The position numbers and the translations under genes were made by a program. Positions 9,601-18,092 of a stretch of DNA of 64,000 bases are shown here, in pieces (position 1 is the first letter of the stretch; every line of letters starts with the position of its first letter). The notes beneath the pieces were generated by a model. That model worked only from the letters and a program-made list of their open reading frames with translations. It was not told the origin of the DNA and ran no database searches. Source of the DNA: Streptomyces exfoliatus (lineage in GTDB: Bacteria; Actinomycetota; Actinomycetes; Streptomycetales; Streptomycetaceae); assembly GCF_000725545.1 (NCBI RefSeq), contig NZ_JNZP01000012.1, positions 248,001 through 312,000 on the forward strand, written 5' to 3'.

Positions 9601-11247
9601 CTACGGGACCCAGTGGTTGCCCGAGGCCGTGATCATGACCTGGAGCTGGATGCTCGCGGAGAAGTAGCTGCTGGTGTCGACGGGGGTGGCCAGCATCTTG
9701 TTCCAGAGCGCGTCGAGCCAGGCCTGGCTGCCCGGATCGGTCATCGCGGCCACCGCGAACGGGGCGAAGAAGGCCGCCTCGCTGCCCGAGGAGATCTGGG
9801 TGCCGTTGAGCTTGTAGCCGATGGCGATCTTGTTCGGGTCACCGCCGGTCTTCGTCTTGATCCAGCTGTTGAGCTTCCGCGCCGCCGCGAGCGAGGTGGC
9901 GTCGCCGCTGGTCACCGCGTCGTCGGCGATCCGCCACGGGGTGCGGCAGGCGTTCCACCAGTAGGCGCCGTCGTTGGGGTCCTCCAGGACCTGGCCCGGG
10001 GCGGGCTTGGGGGTGGTGTTCGTGTCGACGACGAAGTCGGGAAGGAGCCCGGTGCCCGGGGCGTAGGTCGACTGGAGCCGGGAGATCTGGGTCTGGTGCG
10101 CGGTGCGCACGGCGTCCCAGGTCGTGTCCCCGGAGGCCCTGCGGAAGGCGCGGAAGTGGTCGACCATCCAGTCCGAGGTGCGGGAGATGTAGTAGTACTG
10201 GTCGCCGGAGCTGCTCCAGTCGCCCAGCTTCAGGAGCTTGGTCGTGGGGTTGAGCTCGTCCTTCTTGATGGCGGCGATGTGCTTGAGCGCGAGGTCCTTG
10301 TAGTTGTAGGTGCCGGTGCTGCCCCACTGCTTGTCGGCGAGGAGCAGGCCGTACGCCACGTCCATGTCGCCGTCGGTGGCTCCGTCGCCGCCGTTGACGC
10401 TCCTGCAGGCGGTGTCCTGTTCTGCGGCGAGCAGGTCGGGGTTGATGGCGGACGGGTGGTCGATCTTCCACTTGACCAGGCCGTCGAAGATCCTCTTCGC
10501 GTCGGGGTCGGCGCCCGCCATGGTCGCGGTGACGACCATGCCGTAGCCCTGCGCCTCGGCGACGTAGGGGTGGTCGGCGTCGGGCGAGATGATCTGGTAC
10601 CAGCCGTTGCCGCAGTTCTGCCGGACGAAGGCGGTCTTCCACTTGTTGTAGTAGTCGACGACCTTCTGGTCGATGGCGGCCTGGGAGCCGGTGGGCTTCA
10701 GGATGCCGGCGGCGTAGGGCTTGAGGTGGCTGCCGAAGGGGACGGCCGTCCCCCCGCCTCCGCCGCCTCCGGTGGGGGCGCCGTACACCTGGAACTCCCA
10801 GAGGGAGTAGCCGTAGGGAGTGCCGCGGCCGGTGCCGTACATCCGCACGTAGCGGCCGCTGCCGGAGACCGTCAGGTCGTCGGTCGCCCCGTCACCGGCG
10901 GTGGTGGAGTAGACGTCGGTCCAGGTGGAACCGTCGGCCGAGGTCTGGATGCGGTACGTCTTGCCGTACGCGGTCTCCCAGTCGAGTTTGACGCGGGAGA
11001 TCGTGTGGTTGGCCCCGAGGTCGATCCGTATCCACTGGGGATCGACCCCTTCGAGGCTCGCCCAGCGGGTGGCCGCGCTCCCGTCCACGGCGAGGCCGGG
11101 CCCGAAGGCCGAGGTCTCGGTGGACGAGGCGGTCGCCGCCTTCCCGGTGGAGACCAGGCCGTCGGCCGCCTGTGCCTGCGGCATCACCGTCAGGGGCAAC
11201 GCCAGCAGACCAGCGAGCCCGAGAAGCGAGGCGCTTCGTCGTCGCAT
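9601..11247 (-). CDS. Secreted GH8 glycoside hydrolase with N-terminal F5/8-type C (CBM32-like) domain
   Basis: 548 residues. The signal peptide at 1-30 ends 'PQAQAADG'. A discoidin-like carbohydrate-binding domain (about 32-150: 'ASSTETSAFGPGLAVDGSAATRWAS', 'WIRIDLGANHTISRVKLDWE', 'GRYVRMYG') is followed by a poly-Gly linker and a GH8 catalytic domain (about 165-545). The GH8 proton-donor motif is 'VAEAQGYGM' with Glu near residue 231, and the base region is 'TDGDMDVAYGLLLAD'. GH8 enzymes cleave beta-1,4 glucan, lichenan, chitosan or xylan; the substrate cannot be fixed here, though chitosan or beta-glucan is plausible. The ATG at 11247 follows GGGAGTT. A strong palindrome lies just upstream. 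Confidence 0.85.
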   Translation of the reverse strand: MRRRSASLLGLAGLLALPLTVMPQAQAADGLVSTGKAATASSTETSAFGPGLAVDGSAATRWASLEGVDPQWIRIDLGANHTISRVKLDWETAYGKTYRIQTSADGSTWTDVYSTTAGDGATDDLTVSGSGRYVRMYGTGRGTPYGYSLWEFQVYGAPTGGGGGGGTAVPFGSHLKPYAAGILKPTGSQAAIDQKVVDYYNKWKTAFVRQNCGNGWYQIISPDADHPYVAEAQGYGMVVTATMAGADPDAKRIFDGLVKWKIDHPSAINPDLLAAEQDTACRSVNGGDGATDGDMDVAYGLLLADKQWGSTGTYNYKDLALKHIAAIKKDELNPTTKLLKLGDWSSSGDQYYYISRTSDWMVDHFRAFRRASGDTTWDAVRTAHQTQISRLQSTYAPGTGLLPDFVVDTNTTPKPAPGQVLEDPNDGAYWWNACRTPWRIADDAVTSGDATSLAAARKLNSWIKTKTGGDPNKIAIGYKLNGTQISSGSEAAFFAPFAVAAMTDPGSQAWLDALWNKMLATPVDTSSYFSASIQLQVMITASGNHWVP

Positions 11248-11268
11248 GACAACTCCCTTTCCCTCCAT

Positions 11269-11303
11269 GGCCAATGGTTAGGAAATATTCCTAACCATTG
11301 GCC
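11269..11303. promoter_or_regulatory. 35-bp perfect inverted repeat, probable operator of the GH8 gene
   Basis: Two 16-base arms, GGCCAATGGTTAGGAA and its exact complement, are separated by ATA. The site sits about 20 bases upstream of the GH8 start and is not followed by a T-run. It is more likely a repressor site than a terminator. Its TTAGGAA...TTCCTAA core resembles palindromes I associate with secreted-hydrolase promoters in streptomycetes, but that link is from memory. Confidence 0.7.
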
Positions 11304-11394
11304 GGGAGAGTAGAGAGACCGGAAGTCCCGCGCAAGACCCCGCACGAGATCCGGGCCACGGCCCGGCGGCGCGGGCGCGGGACGTGACGGTCCG

Positions 11395-12441
11395 TCATGA
11401 CTCCCGCAGCGCCGTGCGGACCGACCAGATCACCGAGACCAGCGGCACCGCCACCACCGCTCCCACGATGCCTGCGGCGATCGAGCCGGCGATGACCGAG
11501 ATCGCCACGACGAGCGGGTGCAGCCGTACGGCCCAGCTCATGACGAGCGGGTGCAGGACGTGCCCCTCGATCTGCCCCATCACCACGATCAGGGCGATCA
11601 CGAGCGCCGCCACCAGCGGTCCTTGGGACGCCAGTGCCACGACGGCGGCGACCGCGAGGGCGATCGGCGAGCCGATCAGCGGGACGAAGGCGGCCAGGAA
11701 CTCCAGCAGGGCCAGCGGCACCGCGAGCGGGACGCCGAGGAGCCACAGCGCGACCCCGACGAGCACCGCGTTCACCGCCGCCACCATCACGATCCCGTGC
11801 GTGTAGCCGGTGAACGTACGCCAGGCGGCGCGCCCGCCGACGCCCACCCTGTCACGGACGGAGCGGGGCAGCTGTTCCTGGAACCAGGCCCACTGCCGGT
11901 CCCCCGAGTGGATGAAGAACACCGCGCAGAACAGCGCCAGGGCCAGCGTCGTCAGGACGGCCACCACATGGCCCGCTCCGCTCAGCGCCGTACTGATCAG
12001 CATCGAACGGTGGCTGGAAAGGAACTCCCCCACCTTCCCCTGGAGACCGGCGAGCGCCCCGGGGTCCAGCCGGAACGGTGGCCGTTCCAGCCAGTCCTCG
12101 ATCCGGCCGATCCCGACCCGGAACTCACGCACCAGGGTCGTCCGCTCGCCCGCCACCGCCTCGCCGACGAGCGCGAGCACGCCGAGGACGAGCGCGACGC
12201 TGCCGAGCAGGGTGAGGGCGACCGCCACCGGCCGGGGCAGCCCGCGGGTCACCACGTCGGCCACGGGACGCAGCAGCGCGGTGACCACGAGCCCCAGGAA
12301 GACGGCGACGCCGATCTCGTGGAAGCGCCCGAGCACCGCGAACAGGCTGTAGACGAGCACGCCGACGATCAGCAGCCGCCACGCGTAGGCGGCGGCCGTA
12401 CGAAGGAAGGGGGTCACCGTCGGTGGTGCGCCTGGTTGCAT
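11395..12441 (-). CDS. AI-2E family transporter (putative exporter/permease)
   Basis: 348 residues of the AI-2E (TqsA/YdiK) family, with about seven or eight TM helices. Two N-terminal helices (LLIVGVLVYSLFAVL, then VAVFLGLVVTALL) and the conserved amphipathic region with 'RTTLVREFRVGIGRIEDWL' come first. They are followed by the terminal helical bundle with 'LALLEFLAAFVPLIGSPIALAVAAVVAL' and 'GQIEGHVLHPLVMSWAVRLHPLVVAISVIAG', the family hallmark. The ATG at 12441 is chosen at the start of coherent sequence; upstream in-frame codons are low-complexity. Substrate unknown. Confidence 0.88.
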   Translation of the reverse strand: MQPGAPPTVTPFLRTAAAYAWRLLIVGVLVYSLFAVLGRFHEIGVAVFLGLVVTALLRPVADVVTRGLPRPVAVALTLLGSVALVLGVLALVGEAVAGERTTLVREFRVGIGRIEDWLERPPFRLDPGALAGLQGKVGEFLSSHRSMLISTALSGAGHVVAVLTTLALALFCAVFFIHSGDRQWAWFQEQLPRSVRDRVGVGGRAAWRTFTGYTHGIVMVAAVNAVLVGVALWLLGVPLAVPLALLEFLAAFVPLIGSPIALAVAAVVALASQGPLVAALVIALIVVMGQIEGHVLHPLVMSWAVRLHPLVVAISVIAGSIAAGIVGAVVAVPLVSVIWSVRTALRES

Positions 12442-12526
12442 GGCGAACGACGTACCACCGGAGGCCGGCCGGTCCACGCCCCGGCCCCGACATTCGCCCG
12501 ACACGCGCGCGGTATTCGGCCGACCG

Positions 12527-12575
12527 GTGCCCTCGCGGCTCGCCGAGGGAGGTGCCCTCGCGGCTCGCCGACGGG
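12527..12575. repeat. Direct repeat of a 20-bp unit in intergenic DNA
   Basis: GTGCCCTCGCGGCTCGCCGA occurs twice about 22 bases apart, upstream of the AI-2E gene and downstream of the YbdK gene. No gene is seen in 12442-12693. Confidence 0.7.
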
Positions 12576-12693
12576 GGCACGTACCGGCCGCCATCGTCGG
12601 GGAGCACAGCAGGCTGCCCCCATCCGGCCGCCCGATGTGCCCGTCAGCCCGCCCGGCTGCTCGACGCCTCCGTGGGGCCGCCCGACGTCCCCG

Positions 12694-13794
12694 TCAGGCC
12701 GCCGCCGTCAGCGCGGCCAGGGAGTCCACGACCTCCGTGCACCGCCCGTGCCTGCGGTAGGCGGCCCGCTGCCGGGTGGCCCCGGCGCCCTGGGCCCTGA
12801 TGCGGCGCCACTGCCGCAGGACCTGCCCGGTGTCCCCGGCGAGGTCCAGGCCGGGTCGCGCCCGCTCGACGAGCCGGTCGACCAGTTCGACGGCGGGCCG
12901 TTCACGGGCGGTGAACGGGTCGATGCCGTATCCCGAGAGACCCTGCCGCGCGGCGAGCTCGTGCGCGAGCAGCAGCCGGCGGAGGGGGACGCACCGGCCC
13001 GGGCGGTTCTCGCACACGTCGTCCAGGAGGGTCGTGGCGAGGCCGCGGACGAGGGCCGCCAGCATCACGACGGTGTCCACGTCGGCGTTGGCGTCGGCGA
13101 CGCGGATCTCCAGGGTGGGCACGTGCTCGGACGGCCGGGCGTGCCAGTAGATCATGCGCCGGTCCAGCAGGGCGCCGGTCCGCACGAGCTCGGCCACGTG
13201 GGCGAGGTACCGGGCCTCGTCCAGGTCGGGGGCCGGTCCGACGGTCGGCCACTTGGCGTACTCGACCGAGCGCCAGCTGTCGAAACCCGTGTCGCAGCGC
13301 CTCACGAAGGGCGAGTTGGCCGTGACCGCCTGCAGGACGGGCAGCCAGGGCCCCATGCGCCGGGACAGGGCCAGCGCGCGTTCGCGGTCGAGCGTCCCGA
13401 CGTGGACGTGGCAGCCGCAGAGCAGGCCGTCGACCGTGCTGAAGCGGGAGGCGAAGCGGAACGCCATGCGGCGGTAGCGCTCGGTGTCGGTGATGGTCAT
13501 CGGCTGCTCGGGCGGCACCACGGGCGTTCCGGTGGCGACCGGCAGACAGCGCTCCGCGCCGGCGGCGTCGCCGATGGCCGCGCGCAGCCGGACCAGTTCG
13601 TCGCGGAGGTCGCGGCACGAGGCCGTGGGACGGGAGATGGTCTCGACCTGGGCGTTGAAGAACTCGTGCTGGACCTGGTCTCCGAGGGTTCGGGCGGCCG
13701 AGGCGATGACCGTGGGGGCGCGGTCCACGGGGGCTCGGCTGGCCCGGTCGACGAGGACGAATTCCTCTTCGACTCCCATGGTCAGGAGCTTCAT
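12694..13794 (-). CDS. Carboxylate-amine ligase, YbdK/glutamate-cysteine ligase 2 family
   Basis: 366 residues. The N-terminus 'MGVEEEFVLVD' is the invariant GCS2 Mg/substrate motif. Also present are 'HEFFNAQVETIS', 'GLLCGCHVHVG' (metal-binding His/Glu cluster) and 'VPTLEIRVADANADVDTVVMLAALVRGL'. Length and motifs fit YbdK-type ATP-dependent ligases, which join glutamate (or another carboxylate) to an amine; the true physiological product in Streptomyces is not established. It starts with ATG and is monocistronic as far as can be seen. Confidence 0.88.
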   Translation of the reverse strand: MKLLTMGVEEEFVLVDRASRAPVDRAPTVIASAARTLGDQVQHEFFNAQVETISRPTASCRDLRDELVRLRAAIGDAAGAERCLPVATGTPVVPPEQPMTITDTERYRRMAFRFASRFSTVDGLLCGCHVHVGTLDRERALALSRRMGPWLPVLQAVTANSPFVRRCDTGFDSWRSVEYAKWPTVGPAPDLDEARYLAHVAELVRTGALLDRRMIYWHARPSEHVPTLEIRVADANADVDTVVMLAALVRGLATTLLDDVCENRPGRCVPLRRLLLAHELAARQGLSGYGIDPFTARERPAVELVDRLVERARPGLDLAGDTGQVLRQWRRIRAQGAGATRQRAAYRRHGRCTEVVDSLAALTAAA

Positions 13795-13970
13795 GGCCGT
13801 CTCCTCTCGCCCGGCCCGGGGGCCTGCGACTACCCGGCCGCGTGGGTTCCACCCCTTCGCGACCGCCGGGGCATGTCCCGCCGGGCATGTTCCGGGGCCG
13901 CCTGGGCATTCGCACGGCGACGAAGCGCGGCGGCAGGCATACGGCGGAACCGAGGCGAAGGGGCGTGGCC

Positions 13971-14477
13971 ATGACCCGGTCCATCCGGTCGCCCGAGGTG
14001 GTCCCGCTCCCGGAGGGACTCATCGCGATGCGGACCGTCCGCCGCCACGCGAAGCCGTTCGCCCCGTACCGCCCGTCCACCAGTCGGAGGTCGCGACCCG
14101 GGCCGTCCTGCGCGCCGCGCGCCACCCGCGGCGCAGGGAGTACCGGGCCGCCACCGCGGCGGCCGTCCTGGCGCACCGGGCCGCGCCCGGACTCCTCGAC
14201 CGGCACCTCGCCCGAACGGGCTACGACGCCCGGCAGACCGACGTGGCCTCGGCCACCGCACCGCACACCCTCTGGCCTCCCCCTCGACGGTGCCGGCGGC
14301 CGGGACCACGGCGCCCACGGACCGTTCGACGACGAGGCCGCCGCGCACTCGCCGTACACCGCGCTCGACCGCCACCCGGCCGCCGTCGGAGCGGCCGTGG
14401 GGACGGCGGCGCTCGTGGCGCGCGTCCTCCTGGGCCGGCCCGGCGCGGCGCGCCGGCCCCGTGCCGAAGGACGGTGA
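13971..14477 (+). pseudogene. C-terminal remnant of a short-chain dehydrogenase/reductase with two frameshifts
   Basis: Three pieces in two frames add up to the tail of a long Streptomyces-type SDR. Frame 1 gives ...RTVRRHAKP. The next frame gives 'PVPPVHQSEVATRAVLRAA' and 'PGLLDRHLARTGYDARQT'. The first frame then resumes with 'PLDGAGGRDHGAHGPFDDE' and a C-terminal hydrophobic helix. Intact relatives have PVPPVYQPEVAA, LLDRYLARTGYDSQQT and GRDFGAHGxFD in a single frame after the Rossmann domain. Third-position G/C switches frame at about 14060 and again near 14275. The whole N-terminal NAD(P)-binding and catalytic domain is missing, so the remnant cannot be an active SDR. Confidence 0.75.
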
Positions 14478-14483
14478 CCCGTC

Positions 14484-15017
14484 GTGAAGGACTTCGAGCT
14501 GCTCGACATCTCGCTGTACACGGAGGAGCCGGACCGACGCGTCGTGCCCTTGCGAGGCCCGGACACGCCGGATACCCGAGATACACCTGACACGCGGGAT
14601 GGGCCGGGTTCGCCGGACATCCCCGCCACACCCGAACTCCCGGAGGGGGCGGTCCTGAGCATCGGTCTCACCTTCCGTCTCGGCCGGGAGATCGCCGGGG
14701 TGGCCTTCGAGGACAGCCGCGTCCGCGAGGGCACCGTGCTCGCGACCACGCGCACCGTCCTCGGCGGCTTCCGGACCGGTGGCCCGTACGAGGTCCGGCT
14801 GCCCCCGGAACGCCTCCCGGTGGGACGGGCGTACCGCGGGGTCTACGAACTGACCGGCCGGTTCACCGATGGTGACGGCCGGGAACTCCAGGTGGTGCAC
14901 CGCCGCCTCCGCGTGGTCCATCAGCCGGCCGCGCACAAACAATGGGCCGCCCCGCCGATGGCACCCGGACCCGCGCAACCCCTCTCCGGAACGGCAGGAG
15001 AACCCCTGGCGACCTGA
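14484..15017 (+). CDS. Hypothetical protein with acidic/Pro linker
   Basis: 177 residues, GTG start seven bases after the SDR remnant. A short N-terminus (KDFELLDISLYTEEPDRRVVPLRG) precedes a Asp-Thr-Pro-Arg repeat region (about 27-55). The rest is beta-rich: 'GAVLSIGLTFRLGREIAGVAFEDS', 'VLATTRTVLGGFRTGGPYEVRLPPERLPVGRAYRGVYELTGRFTDGDGRELQVVHRRLRVV'. This looks like the beta-sandwich of Wzt-type C-terminal domains. I do not recognise a function. Codon use is normal for the neighbourhood, so it is probably expressed. Confidence 0.6.
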   Translation: MKDFELLDISLYTEEPDRRVVPLRGPDTPDTRDTPDTRDGPGSPDIPATPELPEGAVLSIGLTFRLGREIAGVAFEDSRVREGTVLATTRTVLGGFRTGGPYEVRLPPERLPVGRAYRGVYELTGRFTDGDGRELQVVHRRLRVVHQPAAHKQWAAPPMAPGPAQPLSGTAGEPLAT

Positions 15018-15195
15018 GGAGCGCCGCTCCGCATTTCCTCCTCGCATGACGGTGGGTCAATTTCCGCTGCTAAGGGCAGGGTCGACGCATTCCGAAAGGG
15101 TGCCCGCTCACGGCGGGTCGAAGAGCGACCGTAGGGGTGGAGAGGAAGGCGAGGCAAGCGTCTCCGCCGAATTCCCTCGGTTCAGTGGGGGTTTA

Positions 15196-15229
15196 CCTTC
15201 TCGGGGCCATTCATATGGCCCCGAGAAGG
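15196..15229. terminator. Inverted repeat with 15-bp arms
   Basis: CCTTCTCGGGGCCAT is followed by TCAT and then its exact complement. It could terminate transcription from the hypothetical gene ending at 15017, though it lies 180 bp away and has no T-tract. A regulatory role is equally possible. Confidence 0.45.
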
Positions 15230-15414
15230 GATATCCATGGACCGGAGTATTGACAGGGGCAGAACAGCGAGTGCCTCATAGTGAAGACCTCCGGCCCTCG
15301 TCATACGGCTCGCGAGGTCTCCCCGCCGTACAACGGCAGAGCTTTCCGCCCCGCACGGGGCGACCTGCGCGGACGACGACCCCACCCTTCGGCTCCCGGG
15401 TCCACGCAGTCGGA

Positions 15415-15428
15415 TGACAACGTTGCCA
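15415..15428. promoter_or_regulatory. LacI-type operator upstream of mannanase
   Basis: TGACAACGTTGCCA, one mismatch from the perfect 14-mer TGACAACGTTGTCA. It lies 87 bases before the mannanase ATG, with a central CG as in LacI/GalR-family sites. Related copies lie at 20444, 23088 and 27876. Confidence 0.7.
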
Positions 15429-15515
15429 TAGAAGTCCTTCATCCCCACGATCCCCGCCATGAACCACCGGCCGGTGGCCGGTACCCCCATGGAGACGCCC
15501 CTTTTGAGGAGAGGC

Positions 15516-16805
15516 ATGAACAAGCCACGAAGCACCTGGCTGACCGCCGCCGGAGCAGCTCTGGCCGGCCTGGCCGGCCTGCTGCTGCCCGTCCTCGGCC
15601 CCGCCGGTGAGGCCGAGGCCGCCGCCACGGGCATCCACGTCGCCCAGGGCCGCGTGTACGAGGCCAACGGGAACGAGTTCGTGATGCGCGGCGTCAACCA
15701 CGCGCACACCTGGTACCCGGAACAGACCGGCGCGATCGCCGACATCGCCGCCACGGGCGCCAACACCGTGCGCGTCGTCCTCTCCAGCGGCGACCGCTGG
15801 ACGAAAACGAGCGCGTCCGAGGTGTCCTCGCTGATCGCCCAGTGCAAGGCGAGCAAGGTCGTCTGCGTCCTGGAGGTGCACGACACCACCGGCTACGGCG
15901 AGGACGGCGCCGCCGCCTCTCTCGACAAGGCCGTCGACTACTGGATCGGCGTGAAGAGCGCGCTGCAGGGCCAGGAGGACTACGTCGTTGTCAATATCGG
16001 CAACGAGCCCTTCGGGAACAGCAATTACGCCGCCTGGACGAATGCCACCAAGAGCGCCATCGGCAGGCTCCGCGGCGCGGGCTTCGACCACGCGCTGATG
16101 CTGGACGCTCCCAACTGGGGCCAGGACTGGTCCCACACCATGCGGGACAACGCCGCCTCGGTCTTCGCCGCCGACCCCCACCGCAACACCGTCTTCTCCA
16201 TCCACATGTACGGCGTGTACGACACCGCCGCCGAGGTGCAGAGCTACCTCGGCCACTTCGTGAACAGCGGTCTCCCCCTCGTCGTCGGCGAGTTCGGCGA
16301 CCAGCACAGCGACGGCAACCCCGACGAGAACGCCATCATGGCGACCGCCCAGTCCCTCAAGGTCGGCTATCTGGGCTGGTCGTGGAGCGGCAACGGAAGC
16401 GGTGTCGAGTACCTCGACATGGTCAACGGCTTCGACGCGGACTCCCTGACCACCTGGGGCAACCGCCTCGTCCACGGCGCGAACGGCATCGCGGCCACGT
16501 CGAAGCCCGCCACGGTCTACGGCGGCACCGGCGGTGGTGGCGGCACGGGCGGCACGGCGCCCAACGGGTACCCGTACTGCACCGCCGGCAGCGCCTCGGA
16601 CCCGGACGGCGACGGCTGGGGGTGGGAGAACAGCCGCTCCTGCGTCGTCCGCGGCAGCGCGGCGGACACCGGAGCCGGCGGCGGCACGGCGCCCAACGGG
16701 TACCCGTACTGCGCCGGCGGCAGCGCCTCCGACCCCGATGGCGACGGCTGGGGCTGGGAGAACAGCCGCTCCTGCGTCGTCCGCGGCAGCGCGGCGGACC
16801 GCTGA
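15516..16805 (+). CDS. Secreted endo-beta-1,4-mannanase (GH5_8-like) with two C-terminal CBM10-like modules
   Basis: 429 residues. Signal peptide about 1-34. GH5 catalytic domain about 36-335: acid/base Glu in 'NIGNEPFG' (residue 164) and nucleophile Glu in 'VVGEFGD' (residue 259), with 'FVMRGVNHAHTWYP' at the N-terminal strand. Two copies of a 35-residue Cys-containing module ('NGYPYC...SDPDGDGWGWENSRSCV', about 348-383 and 391-428) are separated by Gly-rich linkers and are nearly identical. They resemble the CBM10-type module of S. lividans mannanase. It cuts mannan or glucomannan outside the cell. Start: ATG after GAGGAGAGG. Likely controlled by the operator at 15415. Confidence 0.92.
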   Translation: MNKPRSTWLTAAGAALAGLAGLLLPVLGPAGEAEAAATGIHVAQGRVYEANGNEFVMRGVNHAHTWYPEQTGAIADIAATGANTVRVVLSSGDRWTKTSASEVSSLIAQCKASKVVCVLEVHDTTGYGEDGAAASLDKAVDYWIGVKSALQGQEDYVVVNIGNEPFGNSNYAAWTNATKSAIGRLRGAGFDHALMLDAPNWGQDWSHTMRDNAASVFAADPHRNTVFSIHMYGVYDTAAEVQSYLGHFVNSGLPLVVGEFGDQHSDGNPDENAIMATAQSLKVGYLGWSWSGNGSGVEYLDMVNGFDADSLTTWGNRLVHGANGIAATSKPATVYGGTGGGGGTGGTAPNGYPYCTAGSASDPDGDGWGWENSRSCVVRGSAADTGAGGGTAPNGYPYCAGGSASDPDGDGWGWENSRSCVVRGSAADR

Positions 16806-16883
16806 CCGCTCACCCCCGGCCACCGGCCACCGGCTAGAACACTGACCACTGACCACTGCTGACAACTCTCCCTGCGGGAACGA

Positions 16884-16918
16884 GGCGCCCTTCCGTCCAC
16901 ACCGGGCGGAAGGGCGCC
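16884..16918. terminator. Stem-loop terminator after mannanase
   Basis: GGCGCCCTTCCG and its exact complement are separated by 11 bases, 79 bp after the mannanase stop and before the LacI gene on the same strand. There is no U-tract, as is common in Streptomyces. Confidence 0.7.
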
Positions 16919-17027
16919 CCTCGTGCGATGGGCCCGGGGCGCCGCCGGAACCGTCCCCCCTTCGGCGTGTCCCGCAGCGGTAGGGTCGACACACCGGCAT
17001 CGGACCACGGAAAGACAGAGGTGGCGC

Positions 17028-18056
17028 GTGAAGCGGCCGACCATGGCGGACATCGCACGCCGCGCCGGCGTGTCCAAGGTGGCGGTCTCGTACGCGCTCA
17101 ACGACCAGCCGGGGGTCTCCGAGACGACGCGGGCGTCGATCAAGAGCATCGCGGACGAGCTGGGGTGGCGCCCCAACAGCGCGGCCCGCGCTCTCAACGG
17201 AGGGCGGGCACAGGCGGTGGGCCTCATCGTGCGCCGCCCCGCGCGGACGCTCGGTGTGGAGCCGTTCTTCATGGAGTTCATCAGCGGGGTGGAGAGCGTC
17301 CTCTCCGAGCGTTCCTACGCGCTGATGCTGCAGATGGCCGCCACCCTGGACAGCGAGATCGAGGTCTGCCGGCGCTGGTGGGGCGAGCGGAGGGTGGACG
17401 GGGTCTTCCTGATCGACCTCCAGGCCGACGACGTCCGCCCGTCGGAGATCGAGGCGCTCGGTCTGCCCGCCGTCGCCGTGGGTCCGCCCGAGGTGTCGGG
17501 GCCGCTGCCCGCGATCTGGTCCGACGACGGTGAGAGCGTCCACGAGATCGTGCGCTACCTCGCCGTGCTCGGCCACCGGCGTATCGCACGCGTGGCGGGC
17601 CCCCCGGAACTGGCGCACACCCGGATCCGCGACGCCGCGCTGCGCGAGGCCTGCCAGGAGGCGGGCATCGCGCCCGCGACGGTCGTGCACACCGACTACA
17701 CGGGGGACGCCGGCGCCCGCGCGACCCGCGCGCTGCTCATCGCGCAGGACCGGCCGACGGCCATCGTGTTCGACAACGACATCATGGCCGTGGCCGCGCT
17801 GTCCGTGGCCCAGGAACTGAACCTCACCATCCCGGCGGACCTGTCGATCGTGGCCTGGGACGAGTCTCCGCTCACCCAGGTCGTCCGGCCCATGTTGTCG
17901 GCCGTCACCCGGGACATCGCGGCCTACGGGGCCAGTTCCGCCGAAGCCCTCCTCGCCCTCATCGAGGGCGAGGAGGTCACGGACATCCGCGAGGGGTACG
18001 CGCGCTTCGTGCCGCGGGGCAGCACGTGTCCGCCGCCGGACCGGCGACCCGTCTGA
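17028..18056 (+). CDS. LacI-family transcriptional regulator (probable mannan-locus repressor 1)
   Basis: 342 residues. The N-terminal HTH is 'RPTMADIARRAGVSKVAVSYALNDQPGVSETTRASIKSIADELGWRPNSAARALNG'. The type-1 periplasmic-binding-like effector domain includes 'FFMEFISGVESVLSERSYALMLQ' and 'RPTAIVFDNDIMAVAALSVAQELNL'. The GTG at 17028 follows AGAGG and leaves a normal three-residue lead into the HTH. It lies between the mannanase and the convergent importer. The effector domain shares whole blocks with the second LacI at 24312 (MEFISG, FVPRG/LTPRGST, RPTAIV-DNDIMAVA), so the two are paralogues. Confidence 0.92.
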   Translation: MKRPTMADIARRAGVSKVAVSYALNDQPGVSETTRASIKSIADELGWRPNSAARALNGGRAQAVGLIVRRPARTLGVEPFFMEFISGVESVLSERSYALMLQMAATLDSEIEVCRRWWGERRVDGVFLIDLQADDVRPSEIEALGLPAVAVGPPEVSGPLPAIWSDDGESVHEIVRYLAVLGHRRIARVAGPPELAHTRIRDAALREACQEAGIAPATVVHTDYTGDAGARATRALLIAQDRPTAIVFDNDIMAVAALSVAQELNLTIPADLSIVAWDESPLTQVVRPMLSAVTRDIAAYGASSAEALLALIEGEEVTDIREGYARFVPRGSTCPPPDRRPV

Positions 18057-18092
18057 GTCCCCGGCCGGCGGCGGACGACGGCCGGCGGGCCG

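Larger units (their letters stand above)
15018..15515. other. Long leader/regulatory region upstream of the mannanase
   Basis: About 500 bp without a convincing gene. It holds a large inverted repeat at 15196-15229 and the operator-like palindrome at 15415-15428. The region from 15040 to 15180 has no recognisable content. Confidence 0.6.

Noticed and set aside
15276..17690. Long minus-strand frame opposite the mannanase and first LacI gene
   Set aside because: Spans a terminator and two well-supported genes in the other direction, and has no domain or coding bias.
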